Source of the DNA: Microbacterium fluvii
GTDB lineage: Bacteria > Actinomycetota > Actinomycetes > Actinomycetales > Microbacteriaceae
Direction of reading: 5' to 3'
Length of the DNA stretch: 64,000 nt
NCBI RefSeq assembly: GCF_025515205.1
Contig: NZ_JAOPFX010000002.1
Span: forward strand, 310,001-374,000
A program made the position numbers and the translations under genes. How positions within the stretch are numbered: position 1 is the first letter of the stretch; each line of letters starts with the position of its first letter. Positions 55,653 to 63,864 of this stretch are shown here, in pieces. The notes under the pieces were generated by a model. The model was given only the letters and a program-made list of their open reading frames with translations, was not told the DNA's origin and searched no databases.

Positions 55653-55685
55653 CGGGGACACCACCCACTCTCATCATTGAGGGAG

Positions 55686-55742
55686 TGAATCGTTTCAGTC
55701 CCTGCCGAAGCGAGATTAGGACACGCTCCGATCCGGTGTCAA
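55686..55742 (-). promoter_or_regulatory. Rhamnose operon promoter and LacI operator 1
   Basis: On the minus strand, TTGACA (55737-55742) and TAATCT (55713-55718) with an 18-base spacer. The LacI-type box TGAATCGTTTCA (55686-55697, TGAA-NCGN-TTCA symmetry) lies about 10 bases after the expected transcription start, a position that blocks elongation or initiation. The divergent LacI gene at 55812 is the evident repressor. Confidence 0.75.
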
Positions 55743-55763
55743 GATGAGCCGGACGATCGTGCA

Positions 55764-55792
55764 TGATTCGTTTCACATCGATCGGATAGAGT
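55764..55792 (+). promoter_or_regulatory. LacI operator 2 and lacI-family gene promoter
   Basis: TGATTCGTTTCA (55764-55775), a near match to operator 1, overlaps the promoter of the regulator gene (-10 TAGAGT at 55787-55792). The repressor would therefore also control itself, and two boxes 78 bases apart could support a loop. Confidence 0.65.
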
Positions 55793-55811
55793 GCACGACG
55801 AAGGAGGACCG

Positions 55812-56816
55812 ATGGCGGTCAGCGTGCGGGACGTCGCCGACGACGCGGGAGTGTCGGTGGGCACGGTCTCGAACGTGCTCAATCGGCCCGAGAAGGTCGC
55901 CGCCGACACGGTCGCCCGTGTGCAGGCCTCGATCGCCCGGCTCGGCTTCGTGCGCAACGACGCCGCAAGGCAGCTGCGCGCCGGCCGCAGCCGCACGATC
56001 GGCCTCGTCGTGCTCGACCTGCGCAACCCCTTCTTCACCGAGGTCGCCCGCGGCGCCGAGGAGCGCGCCGCCGAGCACGGCCTGTCGGTGCTCGTGGCCA
56101 ACAGCGACGAGAAGCACGATCGCGAGGCCACCCACCTCGACCTGTTCGAAGAGCAGCGCGTGTTCGGCGTGCTGGTCACCCCCGTCGCCGAGAACCTGCC
56201 TCGCCTGAGCCGCATGCGCGACCGCGGCATCCCCACCGTGCTCGTCGACCGCGAGTCGCACGATCCGACCTTCGCGTCGGTCGCCGTCGACGACGTCGAG
56301 GGCGGGCGCATCGCCGCCGAGCACCTCCTCGCCCAGGGGCGGCGCCGCCTCGCGTTCGTCGGCGGTCCTGTCGCCATCTGCCAGGTCTCCGACCGCCTCG
56401 CCGGCGCCGAGGCCGCCGTCGCCGCGGCGGGCGGGATGCTGGAGTTCATCGGCACCGACGCCCTCACCGTCGACGAAGGCCGGCGTGCGGGGCGCAGCAT
56501 CCTGAATCGCCCCGCCGCCTCGCGACCCGACGCCGTCTTCGCCGCGAACGATCTGATCGCCCTCGGCATGCTGCAGAGCCTCGTCATGACCGGCGACGTG
56601 CGCGTGCCCGACGACATCGCGCTGATCGGCTACGACGACATCGACTTCTCGGCCGCCGCCGTCATCCCGCTGAGCTCGGTGCGCCAGCCTGCCGCGCTGA
56701 TCGGCTCGAACGCCGTCGACCTGCTGCTGGAACTGCAGCAGGGCTCGGTGCTGCAGCGCCAGCACATCGTCTTCCAGCCCGAGCTCGTGGTGCGGGCCTC
56801 GACCGTCGGGGTCTGA
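55812..56816 (+). CDS. LacI-family transcriptional repressor of the rhamnose operon
   Basis: 334 residues. The N-terminal LacI HTH is VRDVADDAGVSVGTVSNVLN, followed by a hinge and a periplasmic-binding-like effector domain. A strong ribosome site AAGGAGG is 4-5 bases before the ATG. It diverges from rhaT with two LacI boxes in between, so it represses rhamnose uptake and catabolism; the likely inducer is rhamnose or an intermediate. Its TGA abuts the stop of the convergent MFS gene (TGATCA). Confidence 0.93.
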   Translation: MAVSVRDVADDAGVSVGTVSNVLNRPEKVAADTVARVQASIARLGFVRNDAARQLRAGRSRTIGLVVLDLRNPFFTEVARGAEERAAEHGLSVLVANSDEKHDREATHLDLFEEQRVFGVLVTPVAENLPRLSRMRDRGIPTVLVDRESHDPTFASVAVDDVEGGRIAAEHLLAQGRRRLAFVGGPVAICQVSDRLAGAEAAVAAAGGMLEFIGTDALTVDEGRRAGRSILNRPAASRPDAVFAANDLIALGMLQSLVMTGDVRVPDDIALIGYDDIDFSAAAVIPLSSVRQPAALIGSNAVDLLLELQQGSVLQRQHIVFQPELVVRASTVGV

Positions 56817-58160
56817 TCAGCCGCGGACGCGCGCCTCGCGGGGGAGGGCGATCGGGGTCGTGCCGGCGACCTCGTCGGAGAACTCCGCGGGGGCGGGCGT
56901 GACGATCGCGATCGGCACGGTCTCGTCGATCGTGAGGCGGAAGCGCTTGGTCTCGTGACGGCTGATGCGGCCGGAGGCCAGCATCCACGTCGCCCCGATG
57001 GCGAACGCGACGAACGCCGCCGCCGAGCCGACGAGGATCGCGGTGCGCGGGCCGAACTCCGACGCCACCCAGCCGACGATCGGGGCGCCGATGGGGGTGC
57101 CGCCCATGAGGATCGCCATGTAGAGCGCGAGCACGCGGCCGCGCAGGGCCGGGTCGGTCGTGGTCTGCACGTAGCCGTTGGCGGTGGTGAGGGTCGTCAC
57201 GACGGCGAAGCCGGTCAGCGGGATCACCAGCGCGTAGGTGAGGTAGGTGGGCATGAACGCCGAGAGCAGGGATGCGGCGGCGAACAGTGCGGTGCCGGCG
57301 ATCACGACCCGCACCCTGGCGCGGTCGCGACGGGCCGCGAGCAGGGCCCCGGCGAGCGAGCCGATCGCGATGATCGAGCTGAGGAGGCCATAGCCGTCGG
57401 CCTCGCGGCCGAACTCGAGCGCCATCGTCGAGGCGAAGATCGGGAAGTTCATGCCGAAGGCGCCCAGGAGGAACACGACGGCGAAGATCACGACGAGGTC
57501 TGGCCGCTTCGCGACGTAGCGGAAGCCGTCGGCCAGACGCGCCGAGCCGTCGGCCTTCGCGCGGGGGATGAGGTCGTCGGTGCGGATGAGCTTGAGGGCC
57601 ACCAGCATGCCGACGAAGGTCAGCGCATTGACCAGGAACACCCACCCGGTGCCGACCGCCACGATCACGATGCCCGCCACTGCCGGGCCGATCATGCGGG
57701 CGCCGTTGAACGACGCGGCGTTGAGGGCGACCGCGTTCGACGCGTTCTCGCGGCTCACGAGGTCGGAGACGAACGCCTGCCTGGCGGGGTTGTCGAAGGC
57801 GGCGACGACGCCCAGCGCCAGAGCGAAGACGTACATGAGCGGCAGGGTCATCATGCCCATCAGCAGCAGGGCGCCGATCGCGAGGCCGAGCACGAGCAGC
57901 AGCGACTGGGTGAGCAGCAGCAGGCGGCGGCGGTCGAAGCGGTCGGCGACGTAGCCGGTGACGCCGACCAGCAGCAGCGGCGGCGCGAACTGCAGCGCCA
58001 TCGTGATGCCCATCGCGGCGGCGTCGTTGTGGGTGAGCTCGGTGAGCACGACCCAGCTGAGGGCTGTCGACTGCATCCAGGCGCCGACGTTCGACACGAG
58101 TGCGCCGATGAACCAGACGCGGTAGTTGAAGACCGAGAACGAGCGGAACATGGCGCTCAT
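56817..58160 (-). CDS. MFS exporter (drug:H+ antiporter-like)
   Basis: 447 residues with about 12 membrane helices. It begins MSAMFRSFSVFNYRVWFIGA and contains GYVADRFDRRRLLL, the loop-2 motif of the major facilitator superfamily, and DNPARQAFVSDLVSRENA, typical of the enterobactin-exporter-like group. The ATG overlaps the MarR stop, so the MarR repressor and the pump form one operon, as in drug- or siderophore-efflux loci. The substrate is unknown. Confidence 0.9.
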   Translation of the reverse strand: MSAMFRSFSVFNYRVWFIGALVSNVGAWMQSTALSWVVLTELTHNDAAAMGITMALQFAPPLLLVGVTGYVADRFDRRRLLLLTQSLLLVLGLAIGALLLMGMMTLPLMYVFALALGVVAAFDNPARQAFVSDLVSRENASNAVALNAASFNGARMIGPAVAGIVIVAVGTGWVFLVNALTFVGMLVALKLIRTDDLIPRAKADGSARLADGFRYVAKRPDLVVIFAVVFLLGAFGMNFPIFASTMALEFGREADGYGLLSSIIAIGSLAGALLAARRDRARVRVVIAGTALFAAASLLSAFMPTYLTYALVIPLTGFAVVTTLTTANGYVQTTTDPALRGRVLALYMAILMGGTPIGAPIVGWVASEFGPRTAILVGSAAAFVAFAIGATWMLASGRISRHETKRFRLTIDETVPIAIVTPAPAEFSDEVAGTTPIALPREARVRG

Positions 58161-58609
58161 GACGACGCCACCTCCCGCATCAGGTCGGCCGCGGCGGCCA
58201 GGGTCGCCAGCTGGTCGGGCGAGAGGTCGGCGAGAGCGGCCTCGAGCCACGCGTCGCGGCGGCGTGTGGTCTCGTCGACGGTGGCTTGACCGAGGTCGGT
58301 GAGGGCGATGTTGACCTTGCGCCGGTCGGCCTCGTCGGGGGTGCGCGAGAGGTAGCCGCCCTCTTCGAGGCAGTTGACCGTGCGGTTCATCGAGGGGGCG
58401 GTGACCCGCTCGCGGTCGGCGAGCTCCGAGAGGGTGTGCGGGCCGTGCACCTTGAGGGCGGCGAGCACGGCGTACTGCCCGTCGCTCATGGTGTCGACGG
58501 CCTGCTGGGCGCGCAGGCGCCGGGCGAGGCGGAAGGTCGCCATGCGCAGATCGGATGCCGCGTGGGCGAGGTCGGGGGAGGCGTCTGAGGGGGTGGTGCT
58601 CGTCGTCAT
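58157..58609 (-). CDS. MarR-family repressor of the MFS exporter
   Basis: 150 residues with the winged helix (ALKVHGPHTLSELADRERV, then PSMNRTVNCLEEGGYLSR and the DEADRRKVNIAL wing). Ribosome site AAGGA 5 bases before the ATG. It overlaps the MFS gene downstream. A 26-base palindrome directly upstream is the likely operator, so it represses its own operon until a ligand binds. Confidence 0.93.
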   Translation of the reverse strand: MTTSTTPSDASPDLAHAASDLRMATFRLARRLRAQQAVDTMSDGQYAVLAALKVHGPHTLSELADRERVTAPSMNRTVNCLEEGGYLSRTPDEADRRKVNIALTDLGQATVDETTRRRDAWLEAALADLSPDQLATLAAAADLMREVASS

Positions 58610-58617
58610 CAGAATCC

Positions 58618-58643
58618 TTAGCTTAGCTCATTAGCTGTGCTAA
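58618..58643. promoter_or_regulatory. MarR operator palindrome
   Basis: The 26-base sequence follows the symmetric pattern TTAGC-NN-AGCT-NNNN-AGCT-NN-GCTAA, every specified base matching. It begins 9 bases from the marR start codon on the minus strand and lies about 50 bases upstream of the divergent hydrolase, so it may control both. It is the most AT-rich stretch nearby, consistent with a promoter region. Confidence 0.75.
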
Positions 58644-58690
58644 ATAAATGTCGTCTCGCCCACCGCGCGGGCGGGTCCTAGAGTCGTGCC

Positions 58691-59554
58691 ATGCCCGCAT
58701 CCACCCGCTCCTTCACCGACGCGCACGGCATCGAGATCTTCTTCGACGTGCACCCGGCGGCATCCGCCCCGCGCGCCGTCGTGCAGCTGCTGCACGGCGT
58801 CGGCGAGCACGTCGGGCGCTACGCCGCGCTCATCGAGGCGCTCGTCGCCGACGGCTACACCGTCTATGCCGACGACCACCGCGGGCACGGCCGCACCGGC
58901 ATGACGCAGCACGGCGGCGATGCGACGAAGCTCGGCGAGCTCGGCCCCGGAGGGCTGCGCGCGGCGGTGGCCGCCGTGGCGCAGCTGACCGAGCTGATCC
59001 GCGCCGAGAACCCCGACCTGCCGCTCGTGCTGCTCGGGCACTCGTGGGGGTCGTTCCTGGCGCAGATGCTCGTCGACCGCGACCCCGAGGCCTACGACGC
59101 CGTCGTTCTCAGCGGCTCGTCGCTGCGCTGGCCGGGGTCGCTGAACTCGGGCGACCTCAACAAGCCGTGGAAGAAGCCGGGGGCGATGGGCACCGAGTGG
59201 CTGTCGTCCGATCTCGCGGTCGGTCAGGCGTTCCTCGACGATCCGCTCACGACGACCCGCACGCTGCCGCAGCTGTTCGGGGTGTTCGATGTGCTGCGCC
59301 TGATCGGAAAGCCCCGCAAGAGCCTCGGCCGCGACCTCCCCGTGCTGCTCATGGTCGGCCGCGACGACCCCGTTGGCGGGCCGCGGAGCGTCCACCGCCT
59401 CGCCGACGCCTACCGCACGCGGTCGGGGCTGACCGACGTGACGACCCTCGTCTACCCCGGCGCGCGGCACGAGATCTTCAACGAGGTCGCCCAGGTCGAT
59501 GTGCGCGCCGACCTGCTCGCCTGGCTCGACCAGCGCTTCGCCGCCCGCGACTGA
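58691..59554 (+). CDS. Alpha/beta hydrolase (monoacylglycerol lipase-like)
   Basis: 287 residues, serine-hydrolase fold. The nucleophile Ser118 is in GHSWGS, Asp in MVGRDDPVGG and His in YPGARHEIFNE. The cap and pattern YADDHRGHGRTG resemble monoacylglycerol lipases / lysophospholipases (Hydrolase_4). The ATG is 6 bases after TAGAGT (58679-58684), suggesting a leaderless mRNA. The physiological ester is unknown; the adjacent MarR operator may regulate it. Confidence 0.9.
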   Translation: MPASTRSFTDAHGIEIFFDVHPAASAPRAVVQLLHGVGEHVGRYAALIEALVADGYTVYADDHRGHGRTGMTQHGGDATKLGELGPGGLRAAVAAVAQLTELIRAENPDLPLVLLGHSWGSFLAQMLVDRDPEAYDAVVLSGSSLRWPGSLNSGDLNKPWKKPGAMGTEWLSSDLAVGQAFLDDPLTTTRTLPQLFGVFDVLRLIGKPRKSLGRDLPVLLMVGRDDPVGGPRSVHRLADAYRTRSGLTDVTTLVYPGARHEIFNEVAQVDVRADLLAWLDQRFAARD

Positions 59555-59574
59555 CCCGCGCCTAGGCTGGAGCC

Positions 59575-60624
59575 ATGCACGGTGAGTACAAGGTTCCTGG
59601 CGGAAAGCTCGTCGTCGTCGACCTCGAGGTCGTCGACGGTCGCATCGCCGACTTCCACCTCGCGGGCGACTTCTTCCTCGAGCCCGACGACGCGCTCGCC
59701 GACATCGATGCGGCCGTGACGGGGCTGCCCGTCGAGTCGGATGCCGCCACCATCGCCGCGGCGGTGCGCGCGGCCCTCCCCGAGGGTGCGCAGCTGCTGG
59801 GGTTCACTCCGGATGCCGTCGGCACCGCCGTGCGGCGGGCCCTCGTGACCGCACCCGGCTGGAAGGACTTCGACTGGGAGATCGTGCACGAGCGCCCCGT
59901 CTCGCCGCGGATGAACCTCGCCCTCGACGAGGTGCTCACGACCCGCGTCGGCGACGGCCGGCGCAACCCCACCCTGCGGCTGTGGGAGTGGAACGAGTCG
60001 GCGGTCGTGATCGGGTCGTTCCAGTCGCTGCGCAACGAGGTCGACCCGGAGGGGGCTGCCCGCCACGGGTTCGACGTCGTGCGGCGCATCTCGGGCGGCG
60101 GCGCGATGATGATGGGCGCGAACTCGATCGTGACCTATTCGCTGTACGTGCCGGCATCCCTCGTCGCCGGAATGACCTTCGCCGACTCGTACGCCTTCCT
60201 CGACGACTGGGTGCTGCAGGCGCTGCGCTCGCTGGGCATCGAGGCGACCTACCAGCCCCTCAACGACATCGCGTCGCCCAGCGGCAAGATCGGCGGCGCT
60301 GCGCAGAAGCGCCTCGCCAACGGCGGCGTGCTGCACCACGCGACCCTCAGCTACGACATGGATGGCCAGGTCATGACCGAGGTGCTGCGCATCGGTCGCG
60401 AGAAGCTCAGCGACAAGGGCACGGTGTCGGCCGCCAAGCGCGTCGATCCGCTGCGCAGCCAGACCGGCCTGCCGCGCGAGGCGATCATCGAGCGGTTCAT
60501 CGAGACCTTCGCCAAGCTCTACGGCGCCGTGCCCGGCACGATCTCGGCCGACGAGTACGCCGAGGCAGAGGCCCTCGTCGATTCGAAGTTCTCGACCGAC
60601 GCGTGGCTGACGCGGGTGCCGTGA
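59575..60624 (+). CDS. Lipoate--protein ligase family protein
   Basis: 349 residues. Residues about 100-320 are the biotin/lipoate protein ligase catalytic domain, with VVRRISGGGAMMMGANSIV and the lysine in SGKIGGAAQKR. The N-terminal ~95 residues resemble the small accessory domain that is C-terminal in LplA, so the order is swapped. It would attach lipoate to 2-oxoacid dehydrogenase or GcvH subunits. The ATG is 6 bases after TAGGCT (59563-59568). Overlaps the methyltransferase gene. Confidence 0.85.
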   Translation: MHGEYKVPGGKLVVVDLEVVDGRIADFHLAGDFFLEPDDALADIDAAVTGLPVESDAATIAAAVRAALPEGAQLLGFTPDAVGTAVRRALVTAPGWKDFDWEIVHERPVSPRMNLALDEVLTTRVGDGRRNPTLRLWEWNESAVVIGSFQSLRNEVDPEGAARHGFDVVRRISGGGAMMMGANSIVTYSLYVPASLVAGMTFADSYAFLDDWVLQALRSLGIEATYQPLNDIASPSGKIGGAAQKRLANGGVLHHATLSYDMDGQVMTEVLRIGREKLSDKGTVSAAKRVDPLRSQTGLPREAIIERFIETFAKLYGAVPGTISADEYAEAEALVDSKFSTDAWLTRVP

Positions 60625-61487
60625 CGGATGCTGCGCCCGGCGCCGCCCCCGCCGGCACGGTCGAGATCCACCACGGAGACAATCTCGAGGTGATCCGCGG
60701 CTTCGCCGACGCGTCGTTCACGCTGATCTACCTCGACCCGCCCTTCAACACCGGCCGCCCTCGCCACCGCGCCATCGAGACCGCCCTGCCCGCGAGCGGG
60801 GACGAGCGCGAGGTCAAGGGCGGGTTCCGGGGCGCGCAGTACGCGCGGCTGCGGGGCGACCTCCGGCGCTACGACGACCGGTTCGACGACTACTGGAGCT
60901 TCCTGGAGCCGCGGCTCATCGAGGCCTGGCGACTGCTGGCGCCCGACGGCACGCTGTACCTGCACCTCGACTACCGCGAGGCGCACTACGCGAAGGTGCT
61001 GCTCGACGCCCTCTTCGGCCGCGAGCACTTCCTCAACGAGCTGATCTGGGCCTACGACTACGGCGCCAAGAGCAAGCGCCGCTGGCCCACCAAGCACGAC
61101 ACGATCCTCGTGTACGTGAAAGACCCCACGGCCTACTGGTTCGACTCCGAGGAGGTCGACCGCGAGCCCTACATGGCGCCCGGTCTCGTCACCCCCGAGA
61201 AGGCCGCTCGGGGCAAGCTCCCCACCGATGTCTGGTGGCACACGATCGTGCCCACGAGTGGCCGCGAGAAGACGGGGTACCCCACCCAGAAGCCCGAGGG
61301 CATCCTCCGTCGCATCGTGCAGGCCTCCAGCCGCCCCGGTGATCGGGTGCTCGACTTCTTCGCCGGCAGCGGCACGACCGGGGCGGTCGCCGCATCCCTC
61401 GGCCGCCACGCCGTGCTCGTCGACGACAACGCCGAGGCGATCGCCGTGATCCGCGCCCGCATCCCCTCCGCCGTGCTCGCCCCCTGA
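60621..61487 (+). CDS. Solitary DNA methyltransferase, beta class (N4-cytosine or N6-adenine)
   Basis: 288 residues. Motif IV DPPFNTG is near the N-terminus and motif I FFAGSGTTGAV near the C-terminus, the order of beta-class amino-methyltransferases. Other conserved pieces are the post-IV region LYLHLDYRE, GYPTQKPEGILRRI and the C-terminal SAM strand. No restriction endonuclease or specificity subunit is near, so it is probably an orphan methylase acting in regulation, mismatch timing or phage defence. GTG start overlapping the lipoate ligase stop. Confidence 0.88.
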   Translation: MTDAAPGAAPAGTVEIHHGDNLEVIRGFADASFTLIYLDPPFNTGRPRHRAIETALPASGDEREVKGGFRGAQYARLRGDLRRYDDRFDDYWSFLEPRLIEAWRLLAPDGTLYLHLDYREAHYAKVLLDALFGREHFLNELIWAYDYGAKSKRRWPTKHDTILVYVKDPTAYWFDSEEVDREPYMAPGLVTPEKAARGKLPTDVWWHTIVPTSGREKTGYPTQKPEGILRRIVQASSRPGDRVLDFFAGSGTTGAVAASLGRHAVLVDDNAEAIAVIRARIPSAVLAP

Positions 61488-61495
61488 CCCCCACT

Positions 61496-61560
61496 CCGAT
61501 TACGGTCACGACGCGCCGTGCGTGCGACGCGTGCACACGGCGTGTCGCGTCCGTAAGCGG
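61496..61560. repeat. Palindromic repeat family D, copy 2
   Basis: The arms CCGATTACGGTCACGACGCG and GTGTCGCGTCCGTAAGCGG pair with few mismatches and resemble the copy at 47226-47289, 14 kb away. It lies between the methyltransferase and the F420-type oxidoreductase, both on the plus strand, and may separate their transcripts. Confidence 0.85.
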
Positions 61561-61579
61561 GATGGGGGATGCTGGGGGC

Positions 61580-62566
61580 ATGCGATTCGGAATCTTCATC
61601 CCCCAGGGCTGGCGGCATGACCTCGTCGGCATCGAGCCGGCCCAGCAGTGGCGGGTGATGAGCGAACTCGCTCAGCGCGCCGATGAAGGCGCGTGGGAGT
61701 CGCTGTGGGTCTACGACCACTTCCACACCGTTCCGGTGCCGAGCGACCAGGCCACCCACGAGGCGTGGACGCTGATGGCGGCCTTCGCGGCGGTGACCGA
61801 CCGCATCCGCCTCGGCCAGATGTGCACGTGCATGGGCTACCGCAACCCCGCCTACCTGGCGAAGGTCGCCGCGACCGTCGACCACATCTCGGGCGGCCGC
61901 GCCGAGATGGGCATCGGCGGCGGCTGGTACGAGCATGAATGGCGGGCCTACGGCTACGGCTTCCCGCCGATCGCCGAGCGGCTGGGTGCGCTCGATGAGG
62001 GCGTGCAGATCATGAAGCAGGCGTGGGAGACCGGCACGGCGACCCTCGACGGAAAGCACTTCCAGGTCGACGGTGCGATCGTGCAGCCGCTGCCCGTGCA
62101 AGAAGGCGGCATCCCGATCTGGGTCGCCGGCGGCGGCGAGCGCAAGACACTGCGCACCGTCGCGCGCTACGCCGACTACGCGAACTGGGTGCCGGTGCTG
62201 GCCGAGTTCACCCGCAAGCGCGAGATCCTCGCCGAGCACTGCGCGGCGGTCGGCCGCGACCTCGCCGAGATCACCCTGTCGACCAACTTCAACACGGTGA
62301 TCGGCGAGACCGAGGCCGACGTCGCCGAGCGGCTCGACCGCATCGAGGCCCGCGTCGCGCCCTTCCTCGGCGATGCCACCGAGGGCTTCATGCGCGATTA
62401 CCGCAACGGCACGGCGCTGGTGGGCACCCCCGCGCAGGTGATCGAGCGCATCCGCGAGATCCAGGGCGCGGGCATGACCTACGCGATCCACTACTTCCCC
62501 GAGCACGCCTACGACCGCTCGGGCATCGAGCTGTTCGAGCGCGAGGTCATCCCCGCGCTGGCCTGA
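61580..62566 (+). CDS. LLM-class F420-dependent oxidoreductase
   Basis: 328 residues from the ATG MRFGIFIPQGWRHDL, 6 bases after a GATGCT -10-like element. Luciferase-like monooxygenase TIM barrel with the F420-binding pattern (LWVYDHFHTVPV, then RIRLGQMCTCMGYRNPAYLA and GGGWYEHEW). Members reduce or oxidise carbonyl compounds with F420. CofE encoded at 28145 shows the cell can make the polyglutamylated cofactor. The stop is 3 bases from a convergent gene. Confidence 0.9.
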   Translation: MRFGIFIPQGWRHDLVGIEPAQQWRVMSELAQRADEGAWESLWVYDHFHTVPVPSDQATHEAWTLMAAFAAVTDRIRLGQMCTCMGYRNPAYLAKVAATVDHISGGRAEMGIGGGWYEHEWRAYGYGFPPIAERLGALDEGVQIMKQAWETGTATLDGKHFQVDGAIVQPLPVQEGGIPIWVAGGGERKTLRTVARYADYANWVPVLAEFTRKREILAEHCAAVGRDLAEITLSTNFNTVIGETEADVAERLDRIEARVAPFLGDATEGFMRDYRNGTALVGTPAQVIERIREIQGAGMTYAIHYFPEHAYDRSGIELFEREVIPALA

Positions 62567-62569
62567 GCC

Positions 62570-63007
62570 TCAGCCGGCGGCCCTGGCCACCAGCTCGCGC
62601 AGCGTCTTCTCGACCGCCGGGGTCACCTCGATCACGGCATACGAGGTCGCCCACATCTCGCCGTCGTCGAGCAGCGCGTCTTCTTGGAAGCCGACGGTGC
62701 CGTAGCGCGTGTCGAACTTCGAGGCGGGCTGGTAGAACACGACGACCTTGCCGTCGCGGGCGTAGGATGGAAAGCCGTACCAGGTCTTCGGGTCGAGCTG
62801 CGGGGCGACCTCGGTCACGATGCGGTGCAGCGTCGAGGCGACCTCGCGATCGGTTCCCGAGAGCGCGTCGATCGCCTCGACGCACGCCTCGAGCTCCTTG
62901 GCGAGCTTCGCAGCTCCCTTGAGTCCCTTCGAGGTGCGCAGCTCCTCGGCGCGCTGCTGCATCGCGGCGCGTTCGGCGTCGCTGAACCCGGTCTTGGTGT
63001 CGGCCAT
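62570..63007 (-). CDS. DUF1801 / YdhG-like protein
   Basis: 145 residues. The DUF1801-like core is WYGFPSYARDGKVVVFYQPA with RYGTVGFQEDALLDDG. Proteins of this type were first proposed as iron chaperones, but the function is unproven. It starts at the ATG of MADTKTG, 1 base after the stop of the VOC gene, so the two form an operon with the AraC gene and the TetR gene further up. Confidence 0.82.
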   Translation of the reverse strand: MADTKTGFSDAERAAMQQRAEELRTSKGLKGAAKLAKELEACVEAIDALSGTDREVASTLHRIVTEVAPQLDPKTWYGFPSYARDGKVVVFYQPASKFDTRYGTVGFQEDALLDDGEMWATSYAVIEVTPAVEKTLRELVARAAG

Positions 63008-63008
63008 G

Positions 63009-63422
63009 TCAGGCCCCCTTCTGCTGGATGCGGATGAGATTGCCCGCGGGATCGCGGAAGGCCGCGTCGCGCACGCCGTAGTCCTGCTCGATCGGCTCCT
63101 GCACGATGTCGGCGCCGGCCGCCTCGATGCGCGCGAACGTGTCGTCGAGGTCGTCGGTGGCGAGGTTGACGCCGAAGTAGGAGCCCTTCGCGATGAGCTC
63201 GAGAAGCATCTCACGTTCGTCGTCGGAGATGTCGTGGCCGACGCCGGGCGGATGCAGCACGATCGCGGTATCGGGCTGGCCCTGCGGTCCCACGGTGATC
63301 CAGCGCATATCGGCGTAGCCGACGTCGAGGCGCACCTCGAAGCCGAGCACATCCCGGTAGAAGGCGAGGGAGGCGTCTGGGTCGGTGTGCGGCAGGAAGC
63401 TCGAGTGAATCGTGATGTCCAT
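63009..63422 (-). CDS. VOC family protein (glyoxalase / extradiol-dioxygenase superfamily)
   Basis: 137 residues. The two beta-alpha-beta-beta-beta modules are seen as SFLPHTDPDASLAFYRDVLG and FGVNLATDDLDDTFARIEAAG, ending FRDPAGNLIRIQQKG. Members bind a divalent metal and act as glyoxalases, fosfomycin-resistance-type enzymes or dioxygenases; which applies here is unknown. TACCGT lies 6 bases before the ATG on the minus strand. Confidence 0.88.
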   Translation of the reverse strand: MDITIHSSFLPHTDPDASLAFYRDVLGFEVRLDVGYADMRWITVGPQGQPDTAIVLHPPGVGHDISDDEREMLLELIAKGSYFGVNLATDDLDDTFARIEAAGADIVQEPIEQDYGVRDAAFRDPAGNLIRIQQKGA

Positions 63423-63426
63423 GCCC

Positions 63427-63864
63427 TCACGGTACGAGCGGTGCCCCCTGGCGCGCTTCTCGATTCCTGATCGGTTTGGTGATCTGCTTGGCGATGCACG
63501 GCAGCATCCCCGGTCTGAACTCCGCGCCGCGCTCGCGGTAGACGCTCGGCGGCACGCCGACCAGCTCGGTGAAGCGCGTGCTGAAGGTGCCCAGCGACTG
63601 ACACCCGACGGCGAAGCACACCTCGGTCACCGACAGGTCGCCGCGGCGCAGCAGGGTCATGGCGCGCTCGATGCGGCGGGTCATCAGGTACTGATAGGGC
63701 GACTCGCCGTAGGCGCGGACGAACTGGCGGCTGAGGTGCCCCGCAGACAGGTGCACCCCGCGGGCGAGCGTCTCGACGTCGAGCGGCTGGGCGTAATCGC
63801 GGTCCATCCGGTCCCGCACGCGCCGCAGCAGCACGAGGGTCTCAAGATCCGGGCGGTCGGGCAT
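63427..63864 (-). CDS. AraC-family transcriptional regulator (short)
   Basis: 145 residues. Two HTH subdomains make up most of it: VETLARGVHLSAGHLSRQFV and the conserved C-terminal helix FAVGCQSLGTFSTRFTELVG. There is no N-terminal ligand domain, so it resembles short, SoxS-like AraC regulators controlled by their abundance. ATG overlapping the end of the upstream TetR gene by about 20 bases, and 4 bases before the VOC gene, which it probably regulates. Confidence 0.9.
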   Translation of the reverse strand: MPDRPDLETLVLLRRVRDRMDRDYAQPLDVETLARGVHLSAGHLSRQFVRAYGESPYQYLMTRRIERAMTLLRRGDLSVTEVCFAVGCQSLGTFSTRFTELVGVPPSVYRERGAEFRPGMLPCIAKQITKPIRNREARQGAPLVP

